Below, piece after piece: positions 1-8,731 of a stretch of 57,413 bases of DNA (the stretch's first letter is position 1; every line of letters begins with the position of its first letter). Under the pieces are notes generated by a model. That model had not been told where the DNA came from and ran no database searches. It saw only the letters and a list, made by a program, of their open reading frames with translations. The stretch is from positions 1-57,413 of the forward strand of contig NZ_AWQS01000006.1 in NCBI RefSeq assembly GCF_000576575.1, given 5' to 3'. The position numbers and the translations under genes were made by a program. The stretch comes from Intrasporangium chromatireducens Q5-1. Lineage in GTDB: Bacteria; Actinomycetota; Actinomycetes; Actinomycetales; Dermatophilaceae.

Positions 1-209
1 GTCGCTCAGCTCGCGAGCTGAGCGACATACCGCCTTGCTCACCCGGTCGTGGACCAGGTCGTCGCTCGGGTCCTCGCGCCTTGGCGTCAGGCGCATTCGA
101 TGGCGCCTGACGCCGAAGCGGCGCTCCGGGCCTCACTCGATCCCTTTCCCCGGTCTCCTCGCGGCTCCGGGCCTCGCTCCTTCGTCGCTCGGGTCCTCGC
201 GCCTTGGCG
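1..209. repeat. Non-coding repeat-rich region: palindrome, direct repeats and hairpin
   Basis: I see no gene here. Bases 1-26 are a perfect 26-bp palindrome that runs into ACATACCGCC, a variant of the GAGCGGCATACC repeat seen elsewhere in the window. A 37-bp sequence occurs twice without mismatch, at 59-95 and 182-218, and the second copy overlaps the last codons of the VWA gene. A 12-bp perfect stem (83-94 with 103-114, 8-nt loop) lies inside the first copy. A GCTCCGGGCCTC element is also repeated near 124 and 165. The hairpin could end transcription of the minus-strand gene, but no T-tract follows it. Confidence 0.7.
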
Positions 210-1934
210 TCAGGCGCAGACGCCGTCCGTGCAGTCGTGGTCCAGCAGTGCCGTGGCGAGAACCTGCTGCATGTCCTCGGGCCGCGGGGCGGGGTAGTAC
301 GCCGAGTGCATCGTCGTGGAGATCTGCGTCAGGGCCTTCGCATCGACGTCCGAGCCGATCCCGATCGTCGTGATCGCGACCGGGCGCTTCGGGTCGGCCT
401 TGGCGAGGCGCGCCGTCAACTGCGCCAGGCTGAGCCCGCATGGGTCGTCGTTGCGGCCGTCGGTGAGGATGACCACCGCGTTGACCTGTCCGGGCTTCCA
501 GCCGTCGAGCACCTCCTGGTAGGCCGCCCAGATCGTGTCGTAGAGGCCCGTGCCGCCCCCGACCCGTCTGGACAGGGACGCCGTGGCCTGCGAGACCCTC
601 GCGAGGTGTTGTTCGTCGCTGAGGGGCCCGATCGGGGCGAGCTGCTTGTAGTCGGCACCGGCCGGTCCGATGCCGATCGAGAACGCCCACAGCCCCAGCT
701 CGCTCGACCTGGGCAGGGAACCGAGCGCGAGCTGCGCCGCCTGCTGGGTGATGCCGATGCGCGTCGAGGCCCCGGCGCGTTCCTTCATCGAGCCCGACAC
801 GTCGATGACGGCGAGCAGGCGGAAGTCGAGCGTCGCCGCCTGCCAGGCGTTGCCCGCGGTGGTGACCGCCTGCAGCGTCGGCGCGGCAGCGGTGAAGGTG
901 GCCGTCACGGCCCCCGGGCCGGCCGGGACGGCCCTGGTGTCGACGGTCGGTCGCAGCCCACTGCCGGCGAGGGCCTGCACGGCGGCGCCACTCGACAGGA
1001 AGGTGCGCAGGTCCCGGATGGCAGCCACCTTCGCCGGCTCGGTCGCAACGCTCACGAGGGAGTACTCGAACGACGCCGTCCGCTCGCCCGGCACGACGGC
1101 GGCGAACGGACGCGTCGTGGCGGCCAGGTTGTGCGCGATGACATCGACCTCGGCCGCGGGGAAGATCGCTGCCGTGCTGGACCCCTTGTCGGTGGCGAAG
1201 AGGTCCTCGGTCGAGGGCGCCACGCCCTTGGCAAGGTGGGGCAGCGCCGCGCGGGCGTCGCTGCCGAGGACGGGCAGGGCGGAGGCCAGGGCGAGCATCC
1301 CCGCCGTGGTGGTGCGTGGGTCGCTGAGCCGGACCGGTTGGCCCGAGGCGAGGAGAGCTTTCCAGTTGGTTCCGGCCGGGACGGTCGACGCGGACTGGCG
1401 CGATACCGCGAGGACGAGCGGGCTCGTCGCGAACGGCTGCGCCGGCTCGAGGGCGACCTTCTTGGCCGAGGTCACCTTGTCCGCCCAGACCGCCGAGTCG
1501 GTCACCCAGGCATCGGGGCGCTCGCCCTCGCCGCCGCTCAGCCTCTCGGCAACGTCAGCCGACGGGTGCGCCTCCACGGTGAAGTCGGCACAGGTGGCGC
1601 CAGACTGTTCCCCGTAGGCCTTGACGGCAGCCTGGAGCGCCGGTCGCGCCGACGGCGGTGCCCAGATCCGGACCGGTGCGGACGTCTGGCAGCGCTGCTG
1701 CGCCGCCGGGCTCGCGGCAGGGGTGCCGGCGTCGGGCCGCCCCAGCCACCAGACGACGGTCCCGACCGTCGTCGCGACGAGGAGGACGACTGTGAGCGCC
1801 GCAGCTGCCCTGAGCCGCCGCAGCCGCTGCCGGGCCGCCCTGCGCTCGGCCTCCCGAATGGCGGCGCGTGACTCCAACAGGCTGCGCTCGTAGGGTCCGA
1901 TCTTCCGACGAGGCGCCTCGGGCTGGTCGCTCAC
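210..1934 (-). CDS. Membrane-anchored solute-binding-like protein with C-terminal von Willebrand factor A domain
   Basis: The 574-residue protein has a short charged cytoplasmic N-terminus, one membrane helix at about 46-65, a region resembling a periplasmic solute-binding fold at about 88-338, and a C-terminal VWA domain with the metal-site motif DVSGS at 378-382. VWA domains bind ligands through a divalent metal, so an extracytoplasmic adhesion or scaffold role is an inference. I chose the GTG at 1934 because GGAGGAGA lies just upstream; an open frame continues to 2000 without such a site. The stop codon lies inside the second copy of a 37-bp direct repeat. No partner gene indicates the substrate. 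Confidence 0.8.
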   Translation of the reverse strand: MSDQPEAPRRKIGPYERSLLESRAAIREAERRAARQRLRRLRAAAALTVVLLVATTVGTVVWWLGRPDAGTPAASPAAQQRCQTSAPVRIWAPPSARPALQAAVKAYGEQSGATCADFTVEAHPSADVAERLSGGEGERPDAWVTDSAVWADKVTSAKKVALEPAQPFATSPLVLAVSRQSASTVPAGTNWKALLASGQPVRLSDPRTTTAGMLALASALPVLGSDARAALPHLAKGVAPSTEDLFATDKGSSTAAIFPAAEVDVIAHNLAATTRPFAAVVPGERTASFEYSLVSVATEPAKVAAIRDLRTFLSSGAAVQALAGSGLRPTVDTRAVPAGPGAVTATFTAAAPTLQAVTTAGNAWQAATLDFRLLAVIDVSGSMKERAGASTRIGITQQAAQLALGSLPRSSELGLWAFSIGIGPAGADYKQLAPIGPLSDEQHLARVSQATASLSRRVGGGTGLYDTIWAAYQEVLDGWKPGQVNAVVILTDGRNDDPCGLSLAQLTARLAKADPKRPVAITTIGIGSDVDAKALTQISTTMHSAYYPAPRPEDMQQVLATALLDHDCTDGVCA

Positions 1935-2054
1935 CCGTCTCCTCCACCTGTTCGCGGCCACATGGACAGGGGCCTGGCCCCGCTGACCCGGCGGCCCCAC
2001 GGGATTGTTGCCTCCCGTGGGGGTCGTTGTCGACCCTGTGAACCGGCTGGATGC

Positions 2055-2966
2055 TCAGCCGAGCTCGGCGCGGGACGGCGCATACGCGCCCGCCACGGCG
2101 ACGGTGCGGGCGGCCGTGGCGAGCGCCCGCTCGACGGCGGGCGCGACCTCGCGAAGGGACGCCTTGCAAAGGCGTCCCCGGGCCTCGACGGAGCCCAGCA
2201 GGTCCGCATCGAGCAGCCCGGAGAGGAGCCCCGCCATGAAGGAGTCGCCCGCTCCCACCGTGTCGACGAGCCGCGTGGCGGCGGCCGGCAGGGTCTCCTG
2301 CTCGCCCGAACCCGTGACCCGCACGAGGGCGCCGTCGCCCCCGCGCGTCACGACCACCAGCGCCGGTCCGAGCGCAGCCCACTCGGCGGTGAGCTCGTCC
2401 AGGGGGCGGCCCGGCGAGAGCCAGGCGAGGTCCTCGTCGCTCGCCTTGATGACGTCGACGAACGGCAGGATGCCCGTCACCGCCGCCCGGGCCTCCTCCA
2501 GGCTCATGAGGGCGGGCCGGAGATTGGGGTCGTACGAGACGGTGGCCAGCTCGGCCGCCTGCTCGAGGAACCGCCGTACCTGTGTCGCCCCGGGCTCGAG
2601 CACGGCGCCGATGCTGCCGACGTGGACGTGCCCGAAGGACGCGGGGCTCGGGAAGTCGTCCGGGGCCCACTCGAGGTCGAAGGTGTAGGTCGCCGAGCGC
2701 AGCTCGTCGAGGTGTGCGTGCGCGACCGGGGTCGACCGCGCCCCGCGCGAACCGGGGCTGAGCGCGATGCCGTGTGAGCGGCATACCGTCTCGATGCGGT
2801 CGCCGCGCGCGTCCGCGCCGATCCAGGTGGCGAGCTCGACGTCGTGGCCGAGGGCACCGAGGCCGAAGGCGACGTTGGCCGGGCTGCCGCCGACGTGCTC
2901 CACGACCGAGCCGTCGGCGCTCGTCACCCGGTCGACGAGCGCCTCACCGACGACGAGGGTGCGCAC
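2055..2966 (-). CDS. PfkB-family carbohydrate kinase (probable fructokinase)
   Basis: This 303-residue cytoplasmic enzyme should phosphorylate a sugar, probably fructose, with ATP. It shows the N-terminal GGSPANVA sugar-site motif near residue 27, DPNLRP at 146-151, and the PfkB signature DTVGAGDSF at 235-243 with catalytic Asp241. Length is normal for the ribokinase/PfkB family. The GTG start lies one base after the glpX stop codon, so the two genes are almost certainly cotranscribed and translationally coupled. The pairing with fructose-1,6-bisphosphatase fits hexose-phosphate metabolism. The exact sugar cannot be read from the sequence. Confidence 0.88.
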   Translation of the reverse strand: MRTLVVGEALVDRVTSADGSVVEHVGGSPANVAFGLGALGHDVELATWIGADARGDRIETVCRSHGIALSPGSRGARSTPVAHAHLDELRSATYTFDLEWAPDDFPSPASFGHVHVGSIGAVLEPGATQVRRFLEQAAELATVSYDPNLRPALMSLEEARAAVTGILPFVDVIKASDEDLAWLSPGRPLDELTAEWAALGPALVVVTRGGDGALVRVTGSGEQETLPAAATRLVDTVGAGDSFMAGLLSGLLDADLLGSVEARGRLCKASLREVAPAVERALATAARTVAVAGAYAPSRAELG

Positions 2967-2967
2967 G

Positions 2968-3963
2968 TCAGGGTTCGATCATCTCGGTGCTGCCGAACCA
3001 CCCCGGCCGGCTGAAGTTGTGCTCGCTCTCGATGGTGCGGATCGTGCCGCTGCGCGACCGCATGACGAGGGAGTGGGTGCGGGCCGAGTTGCTGCCGTAG
3101 CGCACACCGCGGAGCAGCTCGCCGTCCGTGATGCCTGTCGCGACGAAGAAGCAGTCGCCCCGGACGAGGTCGTCGGTGGACAGGACGCGGTCGAGGTCGT
3201 GCCCGGCATCGAGGGCCTTCTGCCGCTCGTCGTCGTCCTTGGGCCAGAGCTTGCCCTGGATGACGCCGCCGACGCACTTGATCGCGCACGCCGCGATGAT
3301 CCCCTCCGGCGTACCACCGACGCCGAGGAGCAGGTCGACGCCGGTGTTGGGGCGAGCTGCCATGACGGCGCCCGCGACGTCACCGTCGGTGATGTAGCGG
3401 ATCCGCGCGCCCGTCTCGCGGACCTCTTCGGCGAGGCGCTCGTGGCGCGGCCGGTCGAGCAGGACGACCGTCACGTCGGCCGGAGTCTCGTGCTTGGCCT
3501 TGGCGACACGTCGGATGTTCTCGGCGACCGGGAGCCGGATGTCGACGACGTCGGCCGCCTCCGGCCCGGTCGCGAGCTTGTCCATGTAGAAGACGGCCGA
3601 GGGGTCGTACATCGCGCCGCGTCCGGCGACCGCCATGACCGAGACGGCGTTGGGCATCCCCTTGGCCGTCAGGGTCGTCCCGTCGATGGGGTCGACCGCC
3701 ACGTCGTACTCGAGGCCGGTGCCGTCGCCGACGTGCTCGCCGTTGTAGAGCATCGGCGCGTTGTCCTTCTCGCCCTCGCCGATGACGACGATGCCGTTCA
3801 TGCTGACCGTCGAGATCATGGCTCGCATCGCCTCGACGGCCGCGCCGTCGGCCTTGTTCTTCTCACCTCGGCCGACCCAGCGGCCACCCGCCATGGCGGC
3901 GGCCTCGGTGACTCGCACCAGCTCCAGTGCGAGGTTGCGGTCAGGGGTGCTGGCTCTCATCAT
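2968..3963 (-). CDS. glpX: Fructose-1,6-bisphosphatase, class II (GlpX)
   Basis: GlpX hydrolyses fructose 1,6-bisphosphate to fructose 6-phosphate, the committed step of gluconeogenesis, and is the main FBPase of actinobacteria. The 331-residue protein starts with the family segment [16 protein letters not shown] and carries GEGEKD and the metal/phosphate motif DPIDGT, as expected for the Li-sensitive phosphatase fold. Two ATG codons are adjacent (3963 and 3960), preceded by AAGGA; either could be used. An upstream open frame to 4182 lacks family similarity and overlaps the neighbouring gene. It is the first gene of a two-gene operon with the sugar kinase. Confidence 0.95.
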   Translation of the reverse strand: MMRASTPDRNLALELVRVTEAAAMAGGRWVGRGEKNKADGAAVEAMRAMISTVSMNGIVVIGEGEKDNAPMLYNGEHVGDGTGLEYDVAVDPIDGTTLTAKGMPNAVSVMAVAGRGAMYDPSAVFYMDKLATGPEAADVVDIRLPVAENIRRVAKAKHETPADVTVVLLDRPRHERLAEEVRETGARIRYITDGDVAGAVMAARPNTGVDLLLGVGGTPEGIIAACAIKCVGGVIQGKLWPKDDDERQKALDAGHDLDRVLSTDDLVRGDCFFVATGITDGELLRGVRYGSNSARTHSLVMRSRSGTIRTIESEHNFSRPGWFGSTEMIEP

Positions 3964-4056
3964 CGAGTCCTTCGTCGGCGCGGCGTGTCGCAGCAACTCT
4001 ATCGGTGCCCGTGGCCCCGTTTTGGTCTGCCCGACGGCGTCGGGGAGGATGTCCGG

Positions 4057-4620
4057 GTGAGTTCTCCCCAGCCCCGGCGCAGCGCCTACTCCATGGGTTC
4101 CCTGCCCAACATGGTGCGCTCGATGCTCGTCCTCGGGGTGATCGTCGCAGGACTCATCGCCATCGTGCCGCGCATCAACCACGTCGAGCGCCCCGCTGTC
4201 GATGCCGCCGGCAAGGGCGCCTACGTCGCCCAGCTGACGGGCTGGCCGGTCGAGCTGCCCACGGGACTCGGGAAGGACTGGGTGCCGACCGTGGCGACCG
4301 ACTCGCCGCTGACCGACAGGGTGCGGACCTTCACGACCGTGTGGTCCACCCCCAGCGGCGCGGACATCGCGCTCAAGGAGGCAACCAACGTCACGTCCGG
4401 CTGGATCTCGCGATCGGCCAACGACGGGACGAGGTCGGGTCAGGTCCAGATCGGCTCACGCACCTGGGAGCGCTACGTGGTGCAGACCCGTCAGGAGTTC
4501 TCCTACGTGCTGAAGGGGTCGGCCAAGGACGACCTGACCATCGCGGCCACCACAACGGGGTCCGAGGAGGAGCTGAAGACCTTCCTCGCTGCCCTCGAGC
4601 GGGTCAAGCCCGCCACCTGA
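4057..4620 (+). CDS. DUF4245 family membrane-anchored protein
   Basis: This is a 187-residue protein of unknown function. After a short cytoplasmic N-terminus there is one membrane helix at about residues 21-42 ([16 protein letters not shown]), followed by an extracytoplasmic domain containing [11 protein letters not shown] and ending in a lipid-free acidic helix. The size and single anchor fit the actinobacterial DUF4245 family, which commonly sits beside glpX (as Rv1100 does in M. tuberculosis, from memory). The GTG start at 4057 is preceded by GGGGAGG at a suitable distance. It is divergent from glpX and convergent with xseB, with only 4 bases between the ends. Confidence 0.85.
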   Translation: MSSPQPRRSAYSMGSLPNMVRSMLVLGVIVAGLIAIVPRINHVERPAVDAAGKGAYVAQLTGWPVELPTGLGKDWVPTVATDSPLTDRVRTFTTVWSTPSGADIALKEATNVTSGWISRSANDGTRSGQVQIGSRTWERYVVQTRQEFSYVLKGSAKDDLTIAATTTGSEEELKTFLAALERVKPAT

Positions 4621-4624
4621 CCGC

Positions 4625-4936
4625 TCAGGACTGCTCGTCGTCGAAGACCGCGTCGTCGGCGTGCAGCTCGGGCTCACCAGCAGCCGCGCCGCTCCCGGCC
4701 GCCGCGGCGGGACCACCGGTGGGAGCCGGACGCGTGGCCCGCTCGATCTCGGCCTGGGCGCCGTCGAGCCACCGCTGGCAGTGTGCTGCGAGTGCCTCGC
4801 CCCGGCGCCACAGCTGCATGGAGTCCTCGAGAGGTGCCTGCCCTGCCTCGAGCTTGGCCACGATGGCGATCAGCTCCTCGCGGGCGTCCTCGTAGCGGAG
4901 GTCGGCGATGTCGGGGAAGGTGGAGGCGTCGGGCAT
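4625..4936 (-). CDS. xseB: Exodeoxyribonuclease VII small subunit
   Basis: XseB is the small subunit of exodeoxyribonuclease VII, which degrades single-stranded DNA to oligonucleotides. The 103-residue protein contains the typical helical segment YEDAREELIAIVAKLE followed by PLEDSMQLWRRGEAL, the family core. The C-terminal 30 residues are an Ala/Gly/Pro-rich acidic tail that is longer than usual and probably disordered. It lies 9 bases downstream of xseA, so the two subunits are made from one message. Confidence 0.93.
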   Translation of the reverse strand: MPDASTFPDIADLRYEDAREELIAIVAKLEAGQAPLEDSMQLWRRGEALAAHCQRWLDGAQAEIERATRPAPTGGPAAAAGSGAAAGEPELHADDAVFDDEQS

Positions 4937-4945
4937 TCGGTCACC

Positions 4946-6295
4946 CTATTCCGCGGCCGGGGCCGGCCGCTTGCGTCGGTTGCGGGCAGGGGAGGAGTCG
5001 CTCGCACTCGCGGACGAGGCGCGGTCGTCTGCCGCGGGGTCGCCGTCGCCGTCCGCCTCGGTGCCCGCCGCGACCGGGCGGACACCGAAGTCGCCTCGGG
5101 CGACCCGCACCCGGAGCAGCTCGCCGATGCCGATATCGGTCCGGTCCATGACGATCCGGCCGTCGCGGTGCTGCACGACCGCGTAGCCGCGCTCGAGGGT
5201 CGACTGTGGCGAGAGGGCGGTGACCTGGCGCCGCAGGTGCTCGACCTGGTCGGCTGCCCGGTGCAGGCGGGCCTCGATGCGAGTGTCGGCGCGTTGCCGG
5301 AGCGCGGCGACCTCCGTGCGCCGCAACCGCACGAGCGCGACCGGGTCGGCCATGACGGGACGGCTCGTCAGCGCCCGCAGGGACCGGCGCTCGGACTCGA
5401 CCCGGCGGGCGAGCGCCTGGCGCATCCGCTGCCGAGCGGTCGCAACGGCCGCCACCTCCTGGGCGGCATCGGGGACGAGCCGCTTGCCGGCGTCGGTCGG
5501 CGTCGAGGCTCGCCAGTCGGCGACGAGGTCGAGCAGGGGCTGGTCGACCTCGTGGCCGATGGCGCTGATGACCGGGGTGCGGGCCTGCGCGACCGCCCGG
5601 ACCATCGCCTCGTTGGAGAAGGGGAGCAGCTCCTCGAGGGCGCCGCCACCCCGCGCGATGACGATGACGTCGACGCTCTGGTCGGCGTCGAGCTCGCGCA
5701 GTGCCGCCACGACCTCGCTCACGCAGCTCGCCCCCTGGACGGCCACCTCTCGGATCTCGAACCGCACGGCCGGCCAGCGGCGGCGCGCGTTCTCCACGAC
5801 GTCGCGCTCGGCGGCCGAGTTGCGGCCCGTGATCAGGCCGACCCGACCGGGCAGGAAGGGGACGGGGCGCTTCCGAGCCGGGTCGAAGAGGCCCTCGGCG
5901 GCGAGGGTGCGCTTGAGGATCTCGACGCGGGCGAGCAGATCACCGATGCCGACCGGGCGGATCTGGCGAGCCTCGAGCTGGAGGGTGCCGCGCTTCGTCC
6001 AGAAGGTGGGCTTCGCCTGCAGCACCACCCGGGCGCCCTGGGCGAGGGGGATCGGCATCGCGTTGACGGCGTTCATCGGCACGGAGACCGACAGGGACAT
6101 GTCGACGTCCGGGTCGCGCAGCGTCAGGAAGGCGGTCGCCCCCCGTGCGTTGAGCTGCACGACCTGTCCCTCGACCCACAGCTGGCTCATCCGGTCGACG
6201 TAGTCGGAGATCTTCAGGCTCAGCACGCGAACCGGCCAGGGCTGCTCCGGCGTGGTGTCGGCCGCCCTCTGGGGCAGCGGGCTCGTCATGCTCAC
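4946..6295 (-). CDS. xseA: Exodeoxyribonuclease VII large subunit
   Basis: XseA is the catalytic subunit of exodeoxyribonuclease VII. The 449-residue protein has an N-terminal OB-fold (about residues 20-115, with SQLWVEGQV), then the catalytic region with [25 protein letters not shown] and [12 protein letters not shown], then a coiled-coil segment and the conserved ERGYAVV near the end. I place the start at GTG 6295 because a TATCGT -10 box ends 7 bases upstream, giving a leaderless message; ATG 6289 is the alternative. The last 45 residues are acidic and Ser/Ala/Arg-rich. It is divergent from ispH, with about 80 bases between them. Confidence 0.94.
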   Translation of the reverse strand: MSMTSPLPQRAADTTPEQPWPVRVLSLKISDYVDRMSQLWVEGQVVQLNARGATAFLTLRDPDVDMSLSVSVPMNAVNAMPIPLAQGARVVLQAKPTFWTKRGTLQLEARQIRPVGIGDLLARVEILKRTLAAEGLFDPARKRPVPFLPGRVGLITGRNSAAERDVVENARRRWPAVRFEIREVAVQGASCVSEVVAALRELDADQSVDVIVIARGGGALEELLPFSNEAMVRAVAQARTPVISAIGHEVDQPLLDLVADWRASTPTDAGKRLVPDAAQEVAAVATARQRMRQALARRVESERRSLRALTSRPVMADPVALVRLRRTEVAALRQRADTRIEARLHRAADQVEHLRRQVTALSPQSTLERGYAVVQHRDGRIVMDRTDIGIGELLRVRVARGDFGVRPVAAGTEADGDGDPAADDRASSASASDSSPARNRRKRPAPAAE

Positions 6296-6302
6296 GCGAG
6301 CA

Positions 6303-6308
6303 ACGATA
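6303..6308 (-). promoter_or_regulatory. Putative -10 box of xseA (leaderless)
   Basis: TATCGT on the minus strand ends 7 bases before the GTG at 6295. With no Shine-Dalgarno sequence in between, transcription should begin at or next to the start codon. No clear -35 element is visible. Confidence 0.5.
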
Positions 6309-6362
6309 GGTGGAGCGGCGGACAGCCGGCCGTCGGACATCGGGTCATCCACAGGCCCCACG

Positions 6363-6368
6363 TACGAT
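6363..6368 (+). promoter_or_regulatory. Putative -10 box of ispH (leaderless)
   Basis: TACGAT ends 6 bases before the ispH ATG at 6375. The spacing predicts that the transcript begins at the A of the start codon. The upstream -35 region is not recognisable. Confidence 0.5.
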
Positions 6369-6374
6369 GGACGC

Positions 6375-7394
6375 ATGCCTGAGCCCGAGAAGAAGGTCCT
6401 GCTCGCTGCCCCGCGGGGCTATTGCGCCGGCGTCGACCGGGCCGTCGTGACGGTCGAGAAGGCGCTCGAGCTGTACGGGCCGCCCGTCTATGTCCGCAAG
6501 CAGATCGTGCACAACAAGCATGTCGTGACGACCCTCGAGAAGCGTGGTGCGATCTTCGTTGACGAGACCGACGAGGTGCCGGAGGGCGCGACGGTCATCT
6601 TCTCCGCCCACGGCGTCGCACCGATCGTGCACGAGGAGGCCCGCGCGCGCTCGCTGAAGACGATCGATGCCACCTGCCCGCTCGTCACCAAGGTGCACCG
6701 CGAGGCCGTTCGCTATGCGGACGACGACTTCGACATCCTGCTCATCGGCCACGAGGGACACGAGGAGGTCATCGGTACCTCCGGTGAAGCACCCGAGCAC
6801 ATCCAGCTCGTCGGTGGCCCGGACGACGTCGACCAGGTCGAGGTCCGCGATCCGGAGAAGGTCGTCTGGCTCTCGCAGACCACCCTGTCGGTCGACGAGA
6901 CGATGGAGACGGTCCGGCGGCTCAAGGAACGGTTCCCGGCCCTGCAGAGCCCCCCATCCGACGACATCTGCTACGCCACCCAGAACCGGCAGTCGGCCGT
7001 CAAGCAGATGGCCAAGGACACCGACCTGATGCTCGTCGTCGGCTCGCGCAACTCGTCCAACTCGGTCCGTCTCGTCGAGGTGGCCCTCGAGCACGGCGCC
7101 CGATCGGGTCATCTCGTCGACTACGCCGAGGAGATCGACGATGCCTGGCTCGAGGGCGTGACGACCGTGGGCGTCACCTCAGGCGCCAGCGTGCCGGAGA
7201 TCCTCGTGCGCGACGTCCTGAAGTGGCTCGCCGACCGCGGCTATGGCGCCGTCGAGACCGTGGTCTCCGCCGAGGAGTCACTCCTCTTCGCCCTGCCGAA
7301 GGAGCTGCGCCGCGACATGAAGCAGCTGTCCGGGCAGAAGCCCGACAAGGTCCGTCACGACGGTGCGTTCGAGGACGCCGGCTCGCTGCACTGA
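6375..7394 (+). CDS. ispH: 4-hydroxy-3-methylbut-2-enyl diphosphate reductase
   Basis: IspH (LytB) is the last enzyme of the MEP pathway and reduces HMBPP to IPP and DMAPP with a [4Fe-4S] cluster. The 339-residue protein begins [19 protein letters not shown], with the first cluster cysteine; the other two are in ATCPLVTK and ICYATQNRQ. The substrate-site motifs VHNKHVV and VTSGASVPE are present. The ATG at 6375 is preceded by a TACGAT -10 box at leaderless spacing; the longer frame from 6252 runs back into xseA. It is convergent with rmuC. Confidence 0.97.
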   Translation: MPEPEKKVLLAAPRGYCAGVDRAVVTVEKALELYGPPVYVRKQIVHNKHVVTTLEKRGAIFVDETDEVPEGATVIFSAHGVAPIVHEEARARSLKTIDATCPLVTKVHREAVRYADDDFDILLIGHEGHEEVIGTSGEAPEHIQLVGGPDDVDQVEVRDPEKVVWLSQTTLSVDETMETVRRLKERFPALQSPPSDDICYATQNRQSAVKQMAKDTDLMLVVGSRNSSNSVRLVEVALEHGARSGHLVDYAEEIDDAWLEGVTTVGVTSGASVPEILVRDVLKWLADRGYGAVETVVSAEESLLFALPKELRRDMKQLSGQKPDKVRHDGAFEDAGSLH

Positions 7395-7410
7395 CCCGCG
7401 TCGCTCGAGA

Positions 7411-7467
7411 GTGTCCTCTCGTCGGGGTTGTGCTCTCGACCGGCGATGTTGTGCTGTCGGTCGGGGG
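7411..7467. repeat. Three imperfect ~19-21-bp tandem repeats between ispH and rmuC
   Basis: The gap between the two convergent genes is built from three related units at about 7411-7429, 7430-7450 and 7451-7467, each beginning GTG and containing a CTCTCG or CTGTCG core followed by a G-run. A short CGAGAG/CTCTCG hairpin lies at the left edge. It may help end transcription from both sides. Confidence 0.5.
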
Positions 7468-8682
7468 CTAGACCGCTTCACTGGTGTCCCGGCCGCCGCT
7501 GGCACCCGGGCCGTGGCCACGGCGTTCCTCGGCGAGGAAGTCGTCGTCGCGACGGTCGCTCGAGACGGGGATCAGCTCCGGCGCGCTGAGCGACCGGGGC
7601 CCCGCCGCGAGCGGCTCGAGCAGCGGCGCGTCCTCGGAGACGAGGTCGAGCTCGTGCATGCGCCGGGCCGTCACGAGCACGCGGGACTCGAGGGTGCCGA
7701 CGAAGCGGTTGTACTGCTCGACCGACCTCGCCAGGCTCTGCCCCATCCCCGCGACATGGCCGCCGAGCGTCACCAGCCGGGCGTGCAGCTCCTGGCCCAG
7801 CCGGAGCAGCTCGAGGGCGTTCTGCTCCAGCGCGTCCTGCTGCCAGATCGCCCCGATGGTCCGGAGCACCGCGAAGAGCGTGCCCGGCGAGGCGAGGACG
7901 ACCTTGCGCGAGAGCGCGTGCTCGTAGAGCCCCGGGTCGTCCGCGAGCGCGGCCCCGAGCACCGCCTCGCCCGGCACGAAACAGATGACGATCTCCGGCG
8001 ACCGGGCGAACGCGGTCCAGTACGCCTTGCCGGCCAGCGACTCCACGTGCCGCCGCAGCGCCGTGGCGTGCGCCGCCAGCAGCTCACCGCGCTCCGTCTC
8101 GCCGACCCCCTCGCCCTGCGACTGCAGGAAGTGCGACATCGGCGCCTTGCTGTCGACGACGACGTGCCGGTCGCCCGGCAGGTGGATGACGGCGTCGGGG
8201 CGCACCGTCGCACCGTGCCGGCTCACCCGCGTCACCTGCTCGTCGAAGTCGCACTGCGGGAGCAGGCCGGACAGCTCGAGGACCCGGCGCAGCTGGAGCT
8301 CGCCCCAGGCCCCTCGGGTGGTCGACGCGTTGAGCGCGCTGGCCAGGGTGGCGGTCTCGGAGCGCAGGGAGTCGGTGGAGCGGCCGACGGCGGTCAGCCG
8401 CTCGGCCAGCTCACCGAACTGGTGCACCCGGTCCCGCTCCAGCGCGCCCACCTGGCGCTCCACCCGGCCGATCGTCTCGCGGAGCGGGGCGAGGAGCAGC
8501 CGCGTGGCCGCGTCGTCCTCGCGCGCCGACTCGAGGTGGACGACCCGTGCCCTGAGGACATCCCGCTCCGACTCGGCGCTCGCCGCCCGCGCGAGCAGGC
8601 CGGCGCGCGCCCACGACCACGCCAGCGCGGCACCGAGGACGACACCCACGAGGAGCCCGGCCAGAAGCGTCACCACGTCCAT
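7468..8682 (-). CDS. rmuC: DNA recombination protein RmuC
   Basis: RmuC limits recombination at inverted repeats and carries a PD-(D/E)XK-type nuclease-like domain. The 404-residue protein has an N-terminal membrane helix (residues 3-25), a coiled-coil segment to about 110, and the RmuC core, including RGAWGELQLRRVLE, a conserved VVVDSKAPM and FVPGEAVL. The C-terminal 50 residues are variable and charged. I use ATG 8682; an in-frame GTG two codons upstream is possible. It is divergent from the thioesterase gene, about 50 bases away. Confidence 0.9.
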   Translation of the reverse strand: MDVVTLLAGLLVGVVLGAALAWSWARAGLLARAASAESERDVLRARVVHLESAREDDAATRLLLAPLRETIGRVERQVGALERDRVHQFGELAERLTAVGRSTDSLRSETATLASALNASTTRGAWGELQLRRVLELSGLLPQCDFDEQVTRVSRHGATVRPDAVIHLPGDRHVVVDSKAPMSHFLQSQGEGVGETERGELLAAHATALRRHVESLAGKAYWTAFARSPEIVICFVPGEAVLGAALADDPGLYEHALSRKVVLASPGTLFAVLRTIGAIWQQDALEQNALELLRLGQELHARLVTLGGHVAGMGQSLARSVEQYNRFVGTLESRVLVTARRMHELDLVSEDAPLLEPLAAGPRSLSAPELIPVSSDRRDDDFLAEERRGHGPGASGGRDTSEAV

Positions 8683-8718
8683 GCCCACACCCTGTCAGCC
8701 CGCACCGACACTCTCTGC

Positions 8719-8724
8719 TAGAGA
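8719..8724 (+). promoter_or_regulatory. Putative -10 box of the thioesterase gene (leaderless)
   Basis: TAGAGA ends 7 bases before the GTG at 8732, and no ribosome binding site is present, which predicts a leaderless message. Confidence 0.45.
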
Positions 8725-8731
8725 TGGACCC

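Noticed and set aside
2767-4056. Upstream extension of the DUF4245 frame on the plus strand.
   Set aside because: It is antisense to glpX and the sugar kinase. The family N-terminus and a ribosome site support the GTG at 4057.
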